The notes below the pieces were generated by a model. That model was not told the DNA's origin and searched no databases. It saw nothing but the letters and a program-made list of their open reading frames with translations. Both the position numbers and the translations under genes were made by a program. A stretch of DNA of 64,000 nt from Morella rubra (taxonomy: Eukaryota; Streptophyta; Magnoliopsida; Fagales; Myricaceae): the NCBI GenBank assembly GCA_003952965.2, contig CM025851.1:16408435-16472434 (forward strand), read 5' to 3'. Positions 1 to 11,292 of the stretch are shown piece by piece. The first letter of the stretch is position 1; the number at the start of each line of letters is the position of its first letter.

Positions 1-978
1 AAATATTTCACATAACTCATCATAGTAAATCTCATTTAACTCCCAATTGATGAGAATATTAAAGGACTTTAACCTATGAGAATACCAAAAGACATAACCT
101 TCCCATTAACTACTTTATAGGAAATAAATTAGAATTAAGTTTAATAACTAACACTTAATGAGATAATCTTCATGACAAAAAATGACATATGATGCCTTAA
201 GGGTTTCGTGATTCTATGCTCAACTGGGATGCAATGAATAGATGGGGATTTCCCTCGACATCCTTGAGTTACCATTGAATAGATCTTGGTTGTTGTTATG
301 TATATGTTGGTTCTATATTCTTTGTTCGGTTGTAATAATTGGGATTGAATTCTAGTTCGTGATTTCTGTTTTTCTCTTTAATTTGTGCTTCCTGGTATCT
401 GATCATGTAACCTAGCCCACTTGTGCACAGGCTGAACACTTTGTTTTTTGTGATGTATATACACCAACTTACTTGTTTACCAAAAAAAATAACTAGAAAT
501 TCTTTTAAAACATTTTTCAAGTACTGCCCTAGTGCTTGCAAAGATTAGAAGGGTCGCTTTTGGTCTTATTAAAATAAGAGCAATCTAATCTACTTCTGAG
601 GAACCCCTGCAAGATATATATCATTGTCGTTAACTTGAATGGGATATTTCATTGAGTTATCATGTGAACCAGTCCTGCACGGATGGATATCACAATTGGG
701 AATATTGATACCCATTTCTGGGCAACGTGCATGTCCTAGCTAGAAACCTGTGGAAGATTCACTTCTTTTAACAGCTTTCTTGGTCATCTATTTCAATTAT
801 ATATGTTCGATTCTTTTTGTGTATATATGATTGAACTGTAGTGTGCGTAATTAGCTGCAATAAATAAATAAATATATATATATAACATAGAACAAGTGAA
901 TATTTTAGATCTAATATTGGAACTTTTTAGCTAGAAGAGTATTATTCATTCTCAGTAAATAAGATATTTCCACACACA
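1..978. other. AT-rich intergenic DNA, no gene seen
   Basis: No reading frame here resembles a protein family I know. The only frame of note (296-541, minus) is short and AT-rich and looks like chance. A short TA/TAA-rich simple stretch lies at about 860-885. Confidence 0.6.
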
Positions 979-1515
979 GGTTAAATTACAATAAACTGCT
1001 ACAAATTACTACATATTCTCAAAAACATCCCTAAATTATGTAACTCATTGTAACGCATACCCTAAATCTATCTTTCTGTTGCAATTCCATTCCCAAATTC
1101 AACGAAGCCGTCAACTCAGATTGTTTTCGTCCCATATGACCCGCATGTGCCCCTCTCCCTCTATTAAAAATATAATTATGCCCCAATTCCAACTAAAACA
1201 TTGCGTTTTGCCCTACATACTAAGCCTTGGCCAGGTTAATCACTATGTTTCATGATTTAAGTCTTTACAGATAGTGTGAAAAAAAATTTGAGAGTTATAC
1301 TCCCGGGAATGGGGGCATAATCATATTTTACAAAAAAAGATTTGGGCATGTGCAGGTCACATGGGACTAAAACTATGCGAGTTAACTACTTCTTTGGGTA
1401 TGGGGATGAAATCGCAACAAAAACATAGATTTGGGGGCAAGTCACAACGAGTTATAGTTTATGGATGCTTTTGAAAATATGGTAGTAGTTTGTAGGGGTT
1501 TATTATAATTTACCC
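979..1515. mobile_element. Long-TIR non-autonomous element (MULE-like MITE)
   Basis: The two ends are inverted copies of each other for about 200 bp. The left end reads GGTTAAATTACAATAAAC and the reverse complement of the right end reads GGGTAAATTATAATAAAC. The similarity continues through 'acatgcccaaat'-type sequence to about 1190 on the left and 1310 on the right. Long TIRs without coding capacity suit a Mutator-like MITE. I could not find a convincing target-site duplication, so the exact ends and the superfamily are uncertain. Confidence 0.6.
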
Positions 1516-1662
1516 ATAAATTTAATTCTGTAACATTGATAAATTAAATATTTTTCACAAGAATAAAATTCAAGCATATCATTGAGCTACCGTGCACAAT
1601 TGCCATCAACCCTAATCTTACATAAGGTTGGCCTTTAGCTCTAATCTTACATAACTCTAGCT

Positions 1663-2243
1663 TAGGGTTGTTCAAGTATGGTGCCGGGTGGGTCAGTTTC
1701 TAGATTTTGGCCACTGTCACCACTAGGTGCTGTAACCGGCCTTTGACAGTGGCAATTTTAGCGATGGCAGGAGCCAGTTACCATCATCATAAATGGGCCC
1801 ATTTTTTTCACTTTTTTTTTTTGCCATTGGCCCTTTTTTTTTTATTGCGAACTTAGTTGTAATTCTTTTTTATGCCACTCAGTACATTTCGAAAAATGAT
1901 AAATCCATGAAAATTTTAGTTATTTTATTTTTATTTTTTTGGATTTATTTATTACCAAATTAATAAGCATTTTGAGCCAAATAAAATCTATAAAATAAAC
2001 TACAAAATCAAAAAAAAAGAAAAAAAAAAGAGGAATCTTAAAAAATAGTATGATAAATCTAAAAAAATAAAAAAAAAAATCAATATTCTAAACTAATTTT
2101 AAAAAAAAAAAAAAATTCATGGTTTTGCAGTACCCACCAAAGAGGTATCGGTATCCTTGGTCTCCACAAATAAGTATTTTGGACCATTGGCACCATCATC
2201 CCGTGGTGATACCAGAATTTTTCAGCTCCCTTAAACAGCTTTA
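1663..2243. mobile_element. hAT-type MITE with exact 8-bp target-site duplication
   Basis: The element is flanked by ctctagct at 1655-1662 and again at 2244-2251, an exact 8-bp direct repeat as expected for hAT insertions (the match extends to 9 bp with the preceding a). The termini are imperfect inverted repeats: TAGGGTTGTTCAAG on the left, and TAAAGCTGTTTAAG when the right end is reversed. The interior has CCGG/GGTACC-like motifs shared with the other hAT-like elements in this window and long A/T runs, with no transposase. It looks like a non-autonomous copy. Confidence 0.75.
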
Positions 2244-2428
2244 CTCTAGCTTATGAAATTCTAGGTTAGGTATTTCCACGCTCCAGTGCCCCTAATGCAC
2301 AACTTTTATTTGAAGTTATATAGGTGTACATAAGGTCATTTCTCGTGATTGCAGTTTTCTTGTTTCCTCGGCATTCAAGTTGAGGAAATCTTAAATACTT
2401 TCATTATTGATACACTAGTCGTAAAACT

Positions 2429-3754
2429 TAAGGGTATGGTACCGGAATTTCTGAAATCAAAATGGGCAATTTTGGTTCCAACCGACATCAACATTTTTTG
2501 TTAAGGTTTTGTTCCGGTAGATACCGAAATTTGGAACTGGATGGAACTGAAAATCGGAAATTTCAATATTAATTTGTGGAGAGAAAGATCAGGACTGGAG
2601 AGAGAGATCTGGGGCGAGAGAGGCCGGTAGCGGGCTTAGAGGTGCTCATTTGCACCGGCGGTGGCGGTTTTAACGCTAAAACCACCACCGCTACCGGTAC
2701 CATAATCGACAAGGGCGGTTATTGTGCTTTAGCAATGCGGTGGCAGTGACAAATATGTGATTCCGTCAATTGCGGTGACGGTTTTCGCCAAACCGTCACC
2801 TACACTACCATTAACCACCCCTAGTTGAGACTTAGATGATTATTGATTATGTGACATACTTTTGTTGGAATATGTTAGTTGGTTTATGTCACATTGTTTG
2901 ACACTTTTATTAGACTTTAGTCATTATGTTTGAATATGATATTATGTTGGACTTTTGGACAGCTTATTATATTTGTTATGATTATTAATGATTATGATAT
3001 TATGTTTGAATAGGTTATGATATTTGTCCATTTGATATGATTATTGATTATGATATTATGTTAGAAATTTAAACAGATTATGATATTTGAATGATTATAT
3101 TTGTTGCTTATATATAGGCATAAATGGTCTTAATGGTCCAAAAAAATCCAAGAAAAACAGTCTAAAACAGTGAAAAAAATGAAAAGCCCATCTTTTTTTT
3201 GGCCCAATGGTTATACGGTTTAAGCGGTTACCGTATAACCGTTACCGTTAATACCGTCACCGGCAAGGTGGTTATTGTGCCTTAGCGGTGCGGTGGCGGT
3301 GTCAATTATGTGATTCCGTCAATTGCGGTGACGGTTTTTTGCTAAACCATCACCTACACTACCGTTACCCATCTCTAAGCAGGCTCGCTGGAGAGTGAGA
3401 GAGGAGAGGAGAGTTAGAGAGAGCTTTGGTGACCGTTTGGCTAAGGAATGAAAGGGAGGAGGGAGCTAGGATGGGGAAGAGAGAGGACAAAGGGAAACTA
3501 GTTTGAAATTTACGCGTGAAGAATTTTCTCATGAGTGTGAGTCCCCTAGGACAAAACGGAACCGTTTTGCTCCTCTTTTTTTTTACTAGGGCTCGTTTTG
3601 AGCTATGTTTTATTAAGGAAAAAAAAAAGCGTTGGAACCGATTCGGGCAAAATTTCAAGTTCCAGTTTTTGAAATGAGAAAAACTTTATACCGGTTCTGG
3701 TACCGGAATAGGCAGAATCCGCCAACCGAAGATCGAAAAATTCGCACACCCTTA
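2429..3754. mobile_element. hAT-like non-autonomous element, outer of a nested pair
   Basis: The element is flanked by gtaaaact (2421-2428) and gaaaaact (3755-3762), matching at 7 of 8 bases. Its termini are TAAGGGTATGGTACCGGAATT and, reversed, TAAGGGTGTGCGAATTTTTC. The interior is rich in 'ccggtaccg'-type motifs. A second hAT-like element (2637-3377) lies inside it. The short open frames at 3365-3859 are translations of this repeat and not genes. There is no transposase coding. Confidence 0.7.
2637..3377. mobile_element. hAT-like non-autonomous element nested in 2429-3754
   Basis: The flanking 8-mers are agcgggct (2629-2636) and agcaggct (3378-3385), matching at 7 of 8. The left end is TAGAGGTGCTCATTTGC and the reversed right end is TAGAGATGGGTAACGG. 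The right-terminal block (about 3220-3377) is repeated internally at about 2680-2823, which itself ends in 'ccaccccta' like a second terminus. The element therefore either duplicated its 3' end or holds a further truncated copy. Subterminal cggttacc/ggtaaccg motifs are abundant. Confidence 0.7.
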
Positions 3755-5030
3755 GAAAAACTTGAATTGAGCGCGGGAATAAGAAGTATATGGGGGATTG
3801 ACAGTAGATTTCTGCCCCTTTTTCGGGCGAGTTGCTCTCTCAATAAATTCATTTATTAAGTATTCAAATTAACCTAGCTAGGCCCAAAAATAAAAATATA
3901 TTCCATGCTAATGCGACACAGGCTCTGTGCATGGGCAAGGGATTCCATCCAGATTGTACGGATTCAAATGAAGGGTGAGATTTTACATCGTCGTGGCTAC
4001 CACATCAGTTAATGAATGGATTCTGCTCGCTGCTTAGCTCAGCATGACTCTCCCTTATTAATTAAAGTGGCAAAAGGCCTATACTGTGAGATTTATGCAT
4101 ATATAGAGCCTTGGACGCATTGAAGTATGTTTGTTTTCATCTGTGACGCATTTAAAATCTAATCGTTCTAATTGAGATTGTGTCACGGCTTGTCATGAGC
4201 TTCTTTTAAATAGCCCATCATTTTATACTTACGGAAAAAAAAAATTGAATGAAGAGCCTATACTTTGTTAATATAATTTACTTTCTGCCAAATATGGATT
4301 CCTAAGTGTACTCTGGTCTGTGCGCGTTGGGTTAGCTCCGGTTGTTGCACTAGTTGTTTTGTTTCGTTAATTTACTAGTTATGGTCGCTATATAATAGAG
4401 TTATGAAACTACTTTCTTTCTTTTCTTTTTTTCTTACAAGCGAGTTTTGGAACTACTCTTAAATAAAGGATGACGGCGCCCTTCCTGAATATATATATAT
4501 AAACAGAGAAAATTGACTAAGGAGCGACTCTGATAGTCGGATATTCAGTTGTTCCAAGATAACAAATACAAGAAGTGCTAATTAGAGGTTGTTGAGCTCT
4601 CTAATTCTCAAAGCATCGTGTTTCCTCCTGCCCGCTACCTGTGTGCTCTATATAATCGCCGTCGTGTGTGCCATGCTTCCTATGCAAGGTCACGAAGCAG
4701 ACTTCTAACTTGGGCGGCTGGGCCTAATCCAAGACTGGACCCACTCCAGTTGGAGCTTAAACTTCTATGACACGATCCACCTTCTTCGAGTCTGCTGGGC
4801 GGGGTCGACTCGAGCTAGATAAAGCTCAATCCTATATCAAGCTTGGTCCTACCAAGTCCAAGACCCGATCATGGCACACGCTCAACTAGGCCAACCCTCC
4901 ATCTGTCGACTTATCAGGCCCAAGTTCTAAGCATTGTTGGTCCAAATCGTCCCAAACCCGATCTAGTATATTAATCTTTGTCAATTTCATTACTTTGCAG
5001 GCTGTTAGGTAAGTGGGACACATAAGGGCT
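3755..5030. other. Intergenic DNA without recognised content
   Basis: I see no gene here. A less AT-rich stretch at about 4620-4950 ('gactggacccactccagttgg'-type text) differs in composition from its surroundings and may be a repeat remnant, but I cannot assign it to a family. Confidence 0.4.
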
Positions 5031-5783
5031 CATTGATTTTTAAAAAAAATGAGTGAGAACTGATATAACACTCTAAAAGTTACTTTTGAAGTTATTTAAA
5101 TCATTATAAAGTTCAATTCACTCCAACAAAATTTAATATAAGACTTGATCTTTATAAAATTTATCTTATCTTTGATTCCTTCTTCTTTTTGGGATTTGAG
5201 ATATCATAACTGAGTTTATTCTTGTTGCAGATTTTTTGGGGTTTTTTTTTTTTTTTTTTTTTTGTTGTTGAGCATGAAATTAAAAAAAAAAAAAAAAACA
5301 ACGAAATTAATGGGCTTCGGTCGTAATTCTTGACGTTCAACTTTTCAATTTCAGAAAATTAAAAAAAAAAAAAAAGTCTTCAACGGATAAAAAGATCGCC
5401 GTTTACACATATGAATCTCTCATAAGTGGTGTCCGCGAGGGAGGCGTACCAGAAGTTGGAGAGCCAGAAGAAGGGACGTACGGGGCGGAAGATACGGTAC
5501 TGAATGAAAGAGAAGGCGACAGGGGGAAGGTCGTTGTCCTCAGGAAGTCTGATCAGGTCGTTTTCTCCAAGTTTTTTCCTTCAATTTGTTCCTCCCAAAG
5601 CGTCTGGCGTACGTACTTTCTTAGTGTAAAAGTTTTTGGGTTTAGTTATCCTCTAGAAACTGTACTCTTTTTTCTGGGGAGCTGGAGGAAGTCTGAGGAA
5701 CTTCCGATCCCAAAAAAGCGCTTGTTGCTGACTGCTCAGTTTTTACCAAACTTCCAATGCGGAAAGAAAAAAAGAAAGAAACC

Positions 5784-6389
5784 GCGGAATTTTAAGTTTA
5801 GAAGGTCTCCAGTTAGGCGCTGATCCACCCCGTCCCAATCTTCACCCAATCCCTGCCGGGGCGGCTTTGTTTTTGTTTTATTTTTATCTTTTAACCAACT
5901 GATCAGTAATTAACTCAACTTGGTGTGTAAAGATCAGGTAGTCATGTGTATAAAATCAGACTTCCAGATTGTTGACATTGCGTCGCCGTGGAAGGAAGGT
6001 TGTTCCACTCAATTAATACGGGGAGATCAAAGTGGGTAATGGTTGGTGGTGGCACGACAATTACGTCCCCGACTTTGTTTTGTCAAAGCCGATGGAATGA
6101 TATAACACTTGAAGCTATACATTTAGTCTCATCGAAGGTAGGCCGGGCATCAACATCATCATTGACAATATTCCTGCAGATGAGCCAGAAGATTTTATAC
6201 ATATAATATAAAGTCACGCGGTTGAAACTTCAATTAAGTTTCATGGAACAAGTGTCATCGTGTCTTAGGCCCAAGACACCAACATTAATACAATATCATA
6301 GACGTTCCACTCAAGTACGACGATGGATGATGACTAATTAGATGCCCTTTATATATATATATATATGAAGAACACCTAGAACAAATTTT
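5784..6389. other. 606-bp segment present only in duplication unit A
   Basis: Unit B runs directly from 'gaaacc' to 'aatcatg', whereas unit A has 606 bp between the same words. It may be an insertion in A or a deletion in B. It contains a 72-codon open frame (5988-6206) that I do not recognise, and a TA dinucleotide run at about 6350-6366. I found neither a clear terminal repeat nor a target-site duplication, so the mechanism is open. Confidence 0.5.
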
Positions 6390-6819
6390 AATCATGTTTT
6401 CCTACTTTAGGTGGAGATTAGTTATGATCCTGTCAGATTGTGTCTTAACCTTCAAGGAGACAAATTTAAAAAACAATTTAACCACGTAATATTCGAATAC
6501 AGTCCAACATTAATTGGATTTATAGTAGTATTTCAGCTCTTCCACGATTTAATCTTTTCCTGTATAATCAACAAAGTATGGTACGAGCGTTTTTGGCTTC
6601 CAATGATCTGTTTTTTCAAGCTTTCAGAGATTGATAGCTTTAAATGCAAACATTATTCATATCCAAGAGAAATTGATGATCTAGAAAGTCAACATTCAAC
6701 AGCTTGAATTTCTGGCAGTACGAGCCAAAGAATATTTCTATAAGAATTAGTGTCCAAATTAAACATTTGCAGATCATTGATGGCCCACTGATGACAACTC
6801 CCACTCACTTTCTCAACAC

Positions 6820-6826
6820 TATAATA
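6820..6826 (+). promoter_or_regulatory. Candidate TATA element of LEA_2 copy 1
   Basis: TATAATA lies about 93 bp upstream of the start codon, in a stretch that is almost identical in front of both LEA_2 copies (10540-10546 in copy 2). The spacing fits a short 5' UTR. No other evidence supports transcription initiation here. Confidence 0.35.
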
Positions 6827-6918
6827 AGAGAACAACAGACGCTCCCAAGGCCCTCACACAACCACTCCACGGCCACCGTACAACGCCCTCCCCTTCCCTC
6901 CCCTCCCAACGTCTAACC

Positions 6919-7578
6919 ATGGTGGAGAAGGAGCAGGTCAGACCACTAGCCCCAGCCACATACCGCAATAGCAGCGACGACGATGAGACCACCCTACACA
7001 TACAAAAAATCAAGCGTAAAAGGTGCATCAAATGTTGCGGGTATATCGCGGCCCTCATGGCAATCCAAGCCGTGGTGATCGTAATCCTGATCTTCACCGT
7101 GTTCCGCGTGAAGGACCCCATCATCAAGATGAACGGGGTCACGATCACCAGGCTCGAGCTAATCAACAACACGACTCCTAAGCCCGGCGTCAACATGTCC
7201 CTAACAGCAGATGTGTCCGTGAAGAATCCGAACGTGGCATCCTTCAAGTACAGAAACACCACCACGACTTTGTTTTACCATGGCGCGGTGGTTGGCGAGG
7301 CACGAGTACCACCAGGCCAGGCCAAGCCAAGGAGAACCATGCAAATGAATATCTCAGTGGATATCATCACGGATCGGCTTTTGTCAAGTCCCAACTTGCA
7401 AGCGGACGTGGGGTCAGGGCTGTTGACTATGAGCAGCTATTCAAGAATACCAGGGAGAGTGAAAATGTTGAGTATCATCAAGAAACATGTCGTTGTGAAA
7501 ATGAATTGCACCATGACGGTTAATATTTCGAGCCGGGCTATTCAAAATCAGAAGTGCAAACGGAAGGTTAACCTTTAG
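6919..7578 (+). CDS. LEA_2/NHL-type membrane protein, copy 1
   Basis: Single-exon gene of 219 codons. The protein has a charged cytosolic N-terminus (residues 1-43, with a basic stretch ending in KCC), one hydrophobic segment at about 44-63 (ALMAIQAVVIVILIFTVF) and an extracytosolic LEA_2 domain from about residue 95 (VKNPNVASFKY, then FYHGAVVGEARVPPGQ). This is the layout of the NDR1/HIN1-like branch of LEA_2 proteins, which sit in the plasma or other membranes. It reads like the plant group annotated 'late embryogenesis abundant protein At1g64065-like'. Several N-x-S/T sites follow the membrane segment. The start is the first ATG after the candidate TATA and is conserved in the duplicate at 10633. 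Family members are linked to stress or defence responses, but nothing here shows the exact role. Confidence 0.88.
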   Translation: MVEKEQVRPLAPATYRNSSDDDETTLHIQKIKRKRCIKCCGYIAALMAIQAVVIVILIFTVFRVKDPIIKMNGVTITRLELINNTTPKPGVNMSLTADVSVKNPNVASFKYRNTTTTLFYHGAVVGEARVPPGQAKPRRTMQMNISVDIITDRLLSSPNLQADVGSGLLTMSSYSRIPGRVKMLSIIKKHVVVKMNCTMTVNISSRAIQNQKCKRKVNL

Positions 7579-8897
7579 GGTATGGATTCTACAAGTTTAA
7601 AACGCATTAAGTAGACTTTAGACTAGCTACTTGTCGTAGGACCAGCATCGGCTGTCCAGTACTCCATGGCAGAGCTAAGGTAAAAATATCATGTGGTTAT
7701 CATTTTCCAGCCGGATATAGTTATTTCGACCCTCTGTGTACGCAATTTTCCAATCTCTCATCTCCTTTACGCGCCTTTGATATCAGTTGTAATCAAATAT
7801 GATAGCTTTAATTCAAATTTGTATTATTGAAGGGACGTGCATAAATATTCTGCGGGTTACCATATTTGATCAATTTTCGTCTCCGACACTTGCGTTTTCC
7901 TATCTATTCCATTTTCTTCTTCACTTTCATGGACATAATTAATTCACCAAGTATCTTTTTCGGTACTGTACAATCTTCCTCACGTCATCATTAATCAGTT
8001 CTTTCGGTGTCTCGGGCAAAACTCTTTTTTTTTTCCCTATTGTTTTTCATAAGCCTTTTCTTAATGGGTTCAATCAATATTCGGAAATCAACTACTCGAA
8101 GTACTGCTGAGTGAAAAGAACACACAAGCAGTACAGCAGCATATATATCACATCAACTACGTACTAAGAAAATCAGCAAACAGTATACCCTCGGTACTTG
8201 GGCTAAGTCTAGGATTGGTCCAAAGTACAACCAAAGTCAAAAACGGCTTCATTGACATGGAAGATGCGGACTACTTTGCCACCAATATATAATTTCCTCC
8301 AATTCTTTTGAACACATCTCATGGAACTCGTTCTGATCTGTGGCAATTTGCCAGAGCGCTTTTAGATTTGAAACGAAAGGCAAGGTGCTAATTAAAGGTG
8401 AAATGGCCATCAATCATATCCTTTTCCCCGGCCCCTCATATATGCATGTTCTAGTCCAGCGAAAGACAGCCTAGCTATTATAATATTGTGAAGATATAGC
8501 TGCAACATCATTGCTTAAAGTAAGTAAATAAATTTACAGCGTTTACATGGAGAACTTTGTCAAAAATCTTTATACTCGGTTAACCATGGAGTAACTCCGC
8601 AGTTAAAGTGCTATACAGCCGGCGGGTAGTCAGTAACTTCTCAAAACCTCCAAAGCTGAAAGCGATGCTAGCTAGGAATTACCAACGTGGGGAAAAAAGT
8701 ATGCGCAGTGAAAAATGGAAAATGGTGCAAAGAAAGAGTCGAGAAATGAAGCAAGTCCTCACATGGTAGTCAATGCACCTGCGGGTCAAGAAAAAACCAA
8801 ATCATATCATGAAAACCCAAGAGAAGCATATAATGTGACGACTCGCTTTCCTAAGCATTGCGTGAGCAGATATGAGGAGGGCAACTTCGCTTTCACT

Positions 8898-9325
8898 GAA
8901 TCTCGAGATTCTTATAGGAAAGTAAACTTGGTGCAGTATTTTTTATGTCTAAAAGTTGTAGTGTATATATATAACTCAGGAAAAATATATTTTAATTAAC
9001 TAGCGAGTGTATATATAGAGAGAGAGAGAGAAAATTGAATGAATCAAATATTACAAGCTAATGTCATTAGTTTAGATTTTATTGATATGTACTCAAAGAT
9101 CATCAGAAAAAAAAGAAAAAAAATAACATTAGGCCAAAATGGCTTAAAATGATTAAAAAATAGTTCAACTGTAGCCGTTAAAATCGTCACCGTTAAAGGT
9201 CGGTTATTACCTTTAATAATAGTGGTGGGTAGTCAATATTTGAAAATCGATTTACTCGGTATAGGTGCCGATTTTGGTCATAACCGACTCCTACATCAAA
9301 TTTGAACAGCCTTAAATGGAACTTG
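8898..9325. other. Spacer between duplication units, with a hAT-type end
   Basis: The spacer has no gene. A (GA)n run lies at about 9020-9033. From about 9100 to 9314 the text resembles the right half of the hAT-like element at 2637-3377 (gtagccgttaaaatcgtcaccg, then ggtcggttatt) and ends in '...gaacagcctta', a terminus like those of the other hAT copies. The left end is missing, so it is a fragment. Confidence 0.5.
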
Positions 9326-9895
9326 CTAATGGCCCGTTGATTTTTTTTTATAAAAAAAAAAAAAATGAGCGAGCGAGAGAACTGAGTTTATTTTTGTTGC
9401 GGGAGTTTTTGGGGTTTTTTTCTTTGTTCGGCTAGAAATTCAAAATTGAATTCTGAAAAAGAAAAAAAAATTAGCTGTTACCGGAAAGGATTAAAAAAAC
9501 AGATTTTATTGGGTGGGTTTTGGTTGTAATTCTTGATGTTCAACTTTTCAATTTAAGAAAATTCAAAAAAATGTGTCTTGCCTGCAACGGATAAAAAGAT
9601 AGCCGTTTACACATGAATCTCCCATATACGGTGTCGGCGAGGGAGGCGTACGAGAAGTTGGAGAACCAGAAGAAGGGACGTACGGGGCGGAAGGTACAGC
9701 ACTGAACGAAAGAGAAAGCGACAGGGGGAAGATCGTGGTCCTCAAGAAGTCTGATCAGGTCGTTTGCTCCAAGTTGTTTCCTTCAATTTGTTCCTCCCAA
9801 AGTGTCTGGCGTACGTACTTTCTTAGTGTAAAAGGTTTAGGGTTTAGTTATCCTCTAGAAACTGTACTCCTTTTATCTGGGGAGCTGGAGGAAGT

Positions 9896-10130
9896 CGGAG
9901 GAACTTCCAATCCCTAAAAAGCGCTTGTTGCCGGCTTCTCAGCTTTCACCAAATTTCCAATGCGAAAAGAAAGAAAGAAACCAATCATGTCCCCCTACTT
10001 TAGGTGGAAATTACGGAGGAACTTCCAATCCCCAAAAAGCGCTTCTTGCTGACTGCTCAGCTTTTACCAAATTTCCAATGCGAAAAGAAGGAAAGAAAGA
10101 AACCAATTATGTTCCCCTACTTTAGTTGGA
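9896..10130 (+). repeat. About 115-bp direct tandem duplication upstream of LEA_2 copy 2
   Basis: The block 'cggaggaacttccaatccc ... ccctactttaggtgg' occurs twice head to tail (about 9896-10012 and 10013-10130) with a few differences. Unit A has only one such block, split by its extra 606-bp segment. The duplication therefore arose in unit B, about 500-735 bp upstream of the start codon. Confidence 0.75.
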
Positions 10131-10539
10131 CATTAAATATGATCCTTTCAGATTGTGTCTTAACCTTCAAGGAGACAAATTTTAAAAACAATTTAACCAC
10201 GTAATATTCGAATACAGTCCAACATTAATTGTATTTATAGTAGTATTTCAGCTCTTCAACGATTTAATCTTTTCCTTTATAATCAGCTAAGTATGGAACG
10301 AGCGTTTTTGGCTTCCAATGATCAGGCAAATTATTTGTTTTTTCAAGCTTTCAGAGATTGATAGCTTTAAATGCAAACATTATTCATATCCAAGAGAAAT
10401 TGATGATCTAGAAAGTCAACATTCGACAGCTTGAATTTCTGGCAGTACGCGCCAAAGACTTCGACAACAATGTCCAAATTAAACATTTGCAGATCATTGA
10501 TGGCCCACTGATGACAACTCCCACTCACTTTCTCAGCAC

Positions 10540-10546
10540 TATAATA
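10540..10546 (+). promoter_or_regulatory. Candidate TATA element of LEA_2 copy 2
   Basis: TATAATA lies 87 bp upstream of the start codon, in the same position as in copy 1. The surrounding 60 bp are nearly identical between copies, so both genes probably kept the same core promoter. Confidence 0.35.
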
Positions 10547-10632
10547 AGAGAACAATAGACGCTCCCAAGGCCCTCACACAACCACTCCACGGCCACCGCA
10601 CAACGCCTCCCCTCCCCTTCCAACGTCTAACC

Positions 10633-11292
10633 ATGGTGGAGAAGGAGCAGGTTGGACCACTAGCCCCAGCCACATTCCGCAATAGCATCGACGACGATGA
10701 GACCTCGCTACCCATACGAAAAATCAAGCGTAAAAGGTGCATCAAATGTTGCGGGTGTATCGCGGCCCTCATGGCAATCCAAGCCGTGGTGATCGTAATC
10801 CTGATCTTCACCGTGTTCCGCGGGAAGGACCCCATCATCAAAATGAACGGGGTCACGATCACCAGGCTCGAGCTAATCAACAACACGATTCCTAAGCCCG
10901 GAGTCAACATGTCCCTAACAGCAGACGTGTCCGTGAAGAATCCAAACGTGGCATCCTTCAAGTACAGAAACACCACTACGACTTTGTTTTACCATGGCGC
11001 GGTGGTTGGCGAGGCACGAGTACCACCAGGCCAGGCCAAGCCAAGAAGAACCATGCAAATGAATATCTCAGTGGATATCATCACGGATCGGCTTTTGTCC
11101 AGTCCCAACTTGCAAGCGGACGTGGAGTCAGGGCTGTTGACTATGAGCAGCTATTCAAAAATACCAGGGAGAGTGAAAATGTTGAGTATCATCAAGAAAC
11201 ATGTCGTTGTGAAAATGAATTGCACCATGACGGTTAATATTTCGAGCCGGGCTATTCAAAATCAGAAGTGCAAACGGAAGGTTAACCTTTAG
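10633..11292 (+). CDS. LEA_2/NHL-type membrane protein, copy 2 (tandem duplicate)
   Basis: Single-exon gene of 219 codons with the same architecture as copy 1: cytosolic N-terminus, one membrane segment at about residues 44-63, then a LEA_2 domain. I count 11 differences from copy 1 over 219 residues. Nine fall in the first 90 residues: R8G, Y15F, S19I, T25S, H27P, Q29R, Y42C, V64G and T86I. Only two lie in the rest, a G-to-E and an R-to-K change around residues 165-175. The frame is intact and the core promoter is retained, so the gene should still be functional. The region 800 bp downstream of its stop is broken by the LINE insertion at 12099, which could affect distal 3' sequences but not the coding region. 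Confidence 0.88.
   Translation: MVEKEQVGPLAPATFRNSIDDDETSLPIRKIKRKRCIKCCGCIAALMAIQAVVIVILIFTVFRGKDPIIKMNGVTITRLELINNTIPKPGVNMSLTADVSVKNPNVASFKYRNTTTTLFYHGAVVGEARVPPGQAKPRRTMQMNISVDIITDRLLSSPNLQADVESGLLTMSSYSKIPGRVKMLSIIKKHVVVKMNCTMTVNISSRAIQNQKCKRKVNL

Larger units (their letters stand above)
5030..8897 (+). repeat. Tandem duplication, unit A (carries LEA_2 gene copy 1)
   Basis: Sequence from about 5030 to 8897 recurs at about 9326-12098 and, after a nested transposon insertion, at 17535-18082. The match covers a 5' noncoding block (5400-5780 against 9595-9985), the promoter, the whole LEA_2 coding sequence and about 1.3 kb downstream. The last shared bases are 'cttcgctttcac' at 8886-8897 and 18071-18082. 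Unit A has a 606-bp segment (5784-6389) absent from unit B. Differences are scattered substitutions and small indels, so the event is fairly recent. Confidence 0.85.

Noticed and set aside
4620-4950. GC-richer block considered as a solo LTR remnant
   Set aside because: No terminal TG/CA pair, no flanking repeat and no recognisable LTR text.
5988-6206. 72-codon frame in the unit-A-only segment
   Set aside because: No recognisable motif and no counterpart in unit B.
8715-8999. 94-codon frame at the end of duplication unit A
   Set aside because: It crosses the end of the duplicated unit, and in unit B the start codon is not kept. There are no family features.
9563-10125. Overlapping 60-66 codon frames upstream of LEA_2 copy 2
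   Set aside because: They fall in the duplicated noncoding block. The same block in unit A is disrupted differently and the reading frames are not conserved.
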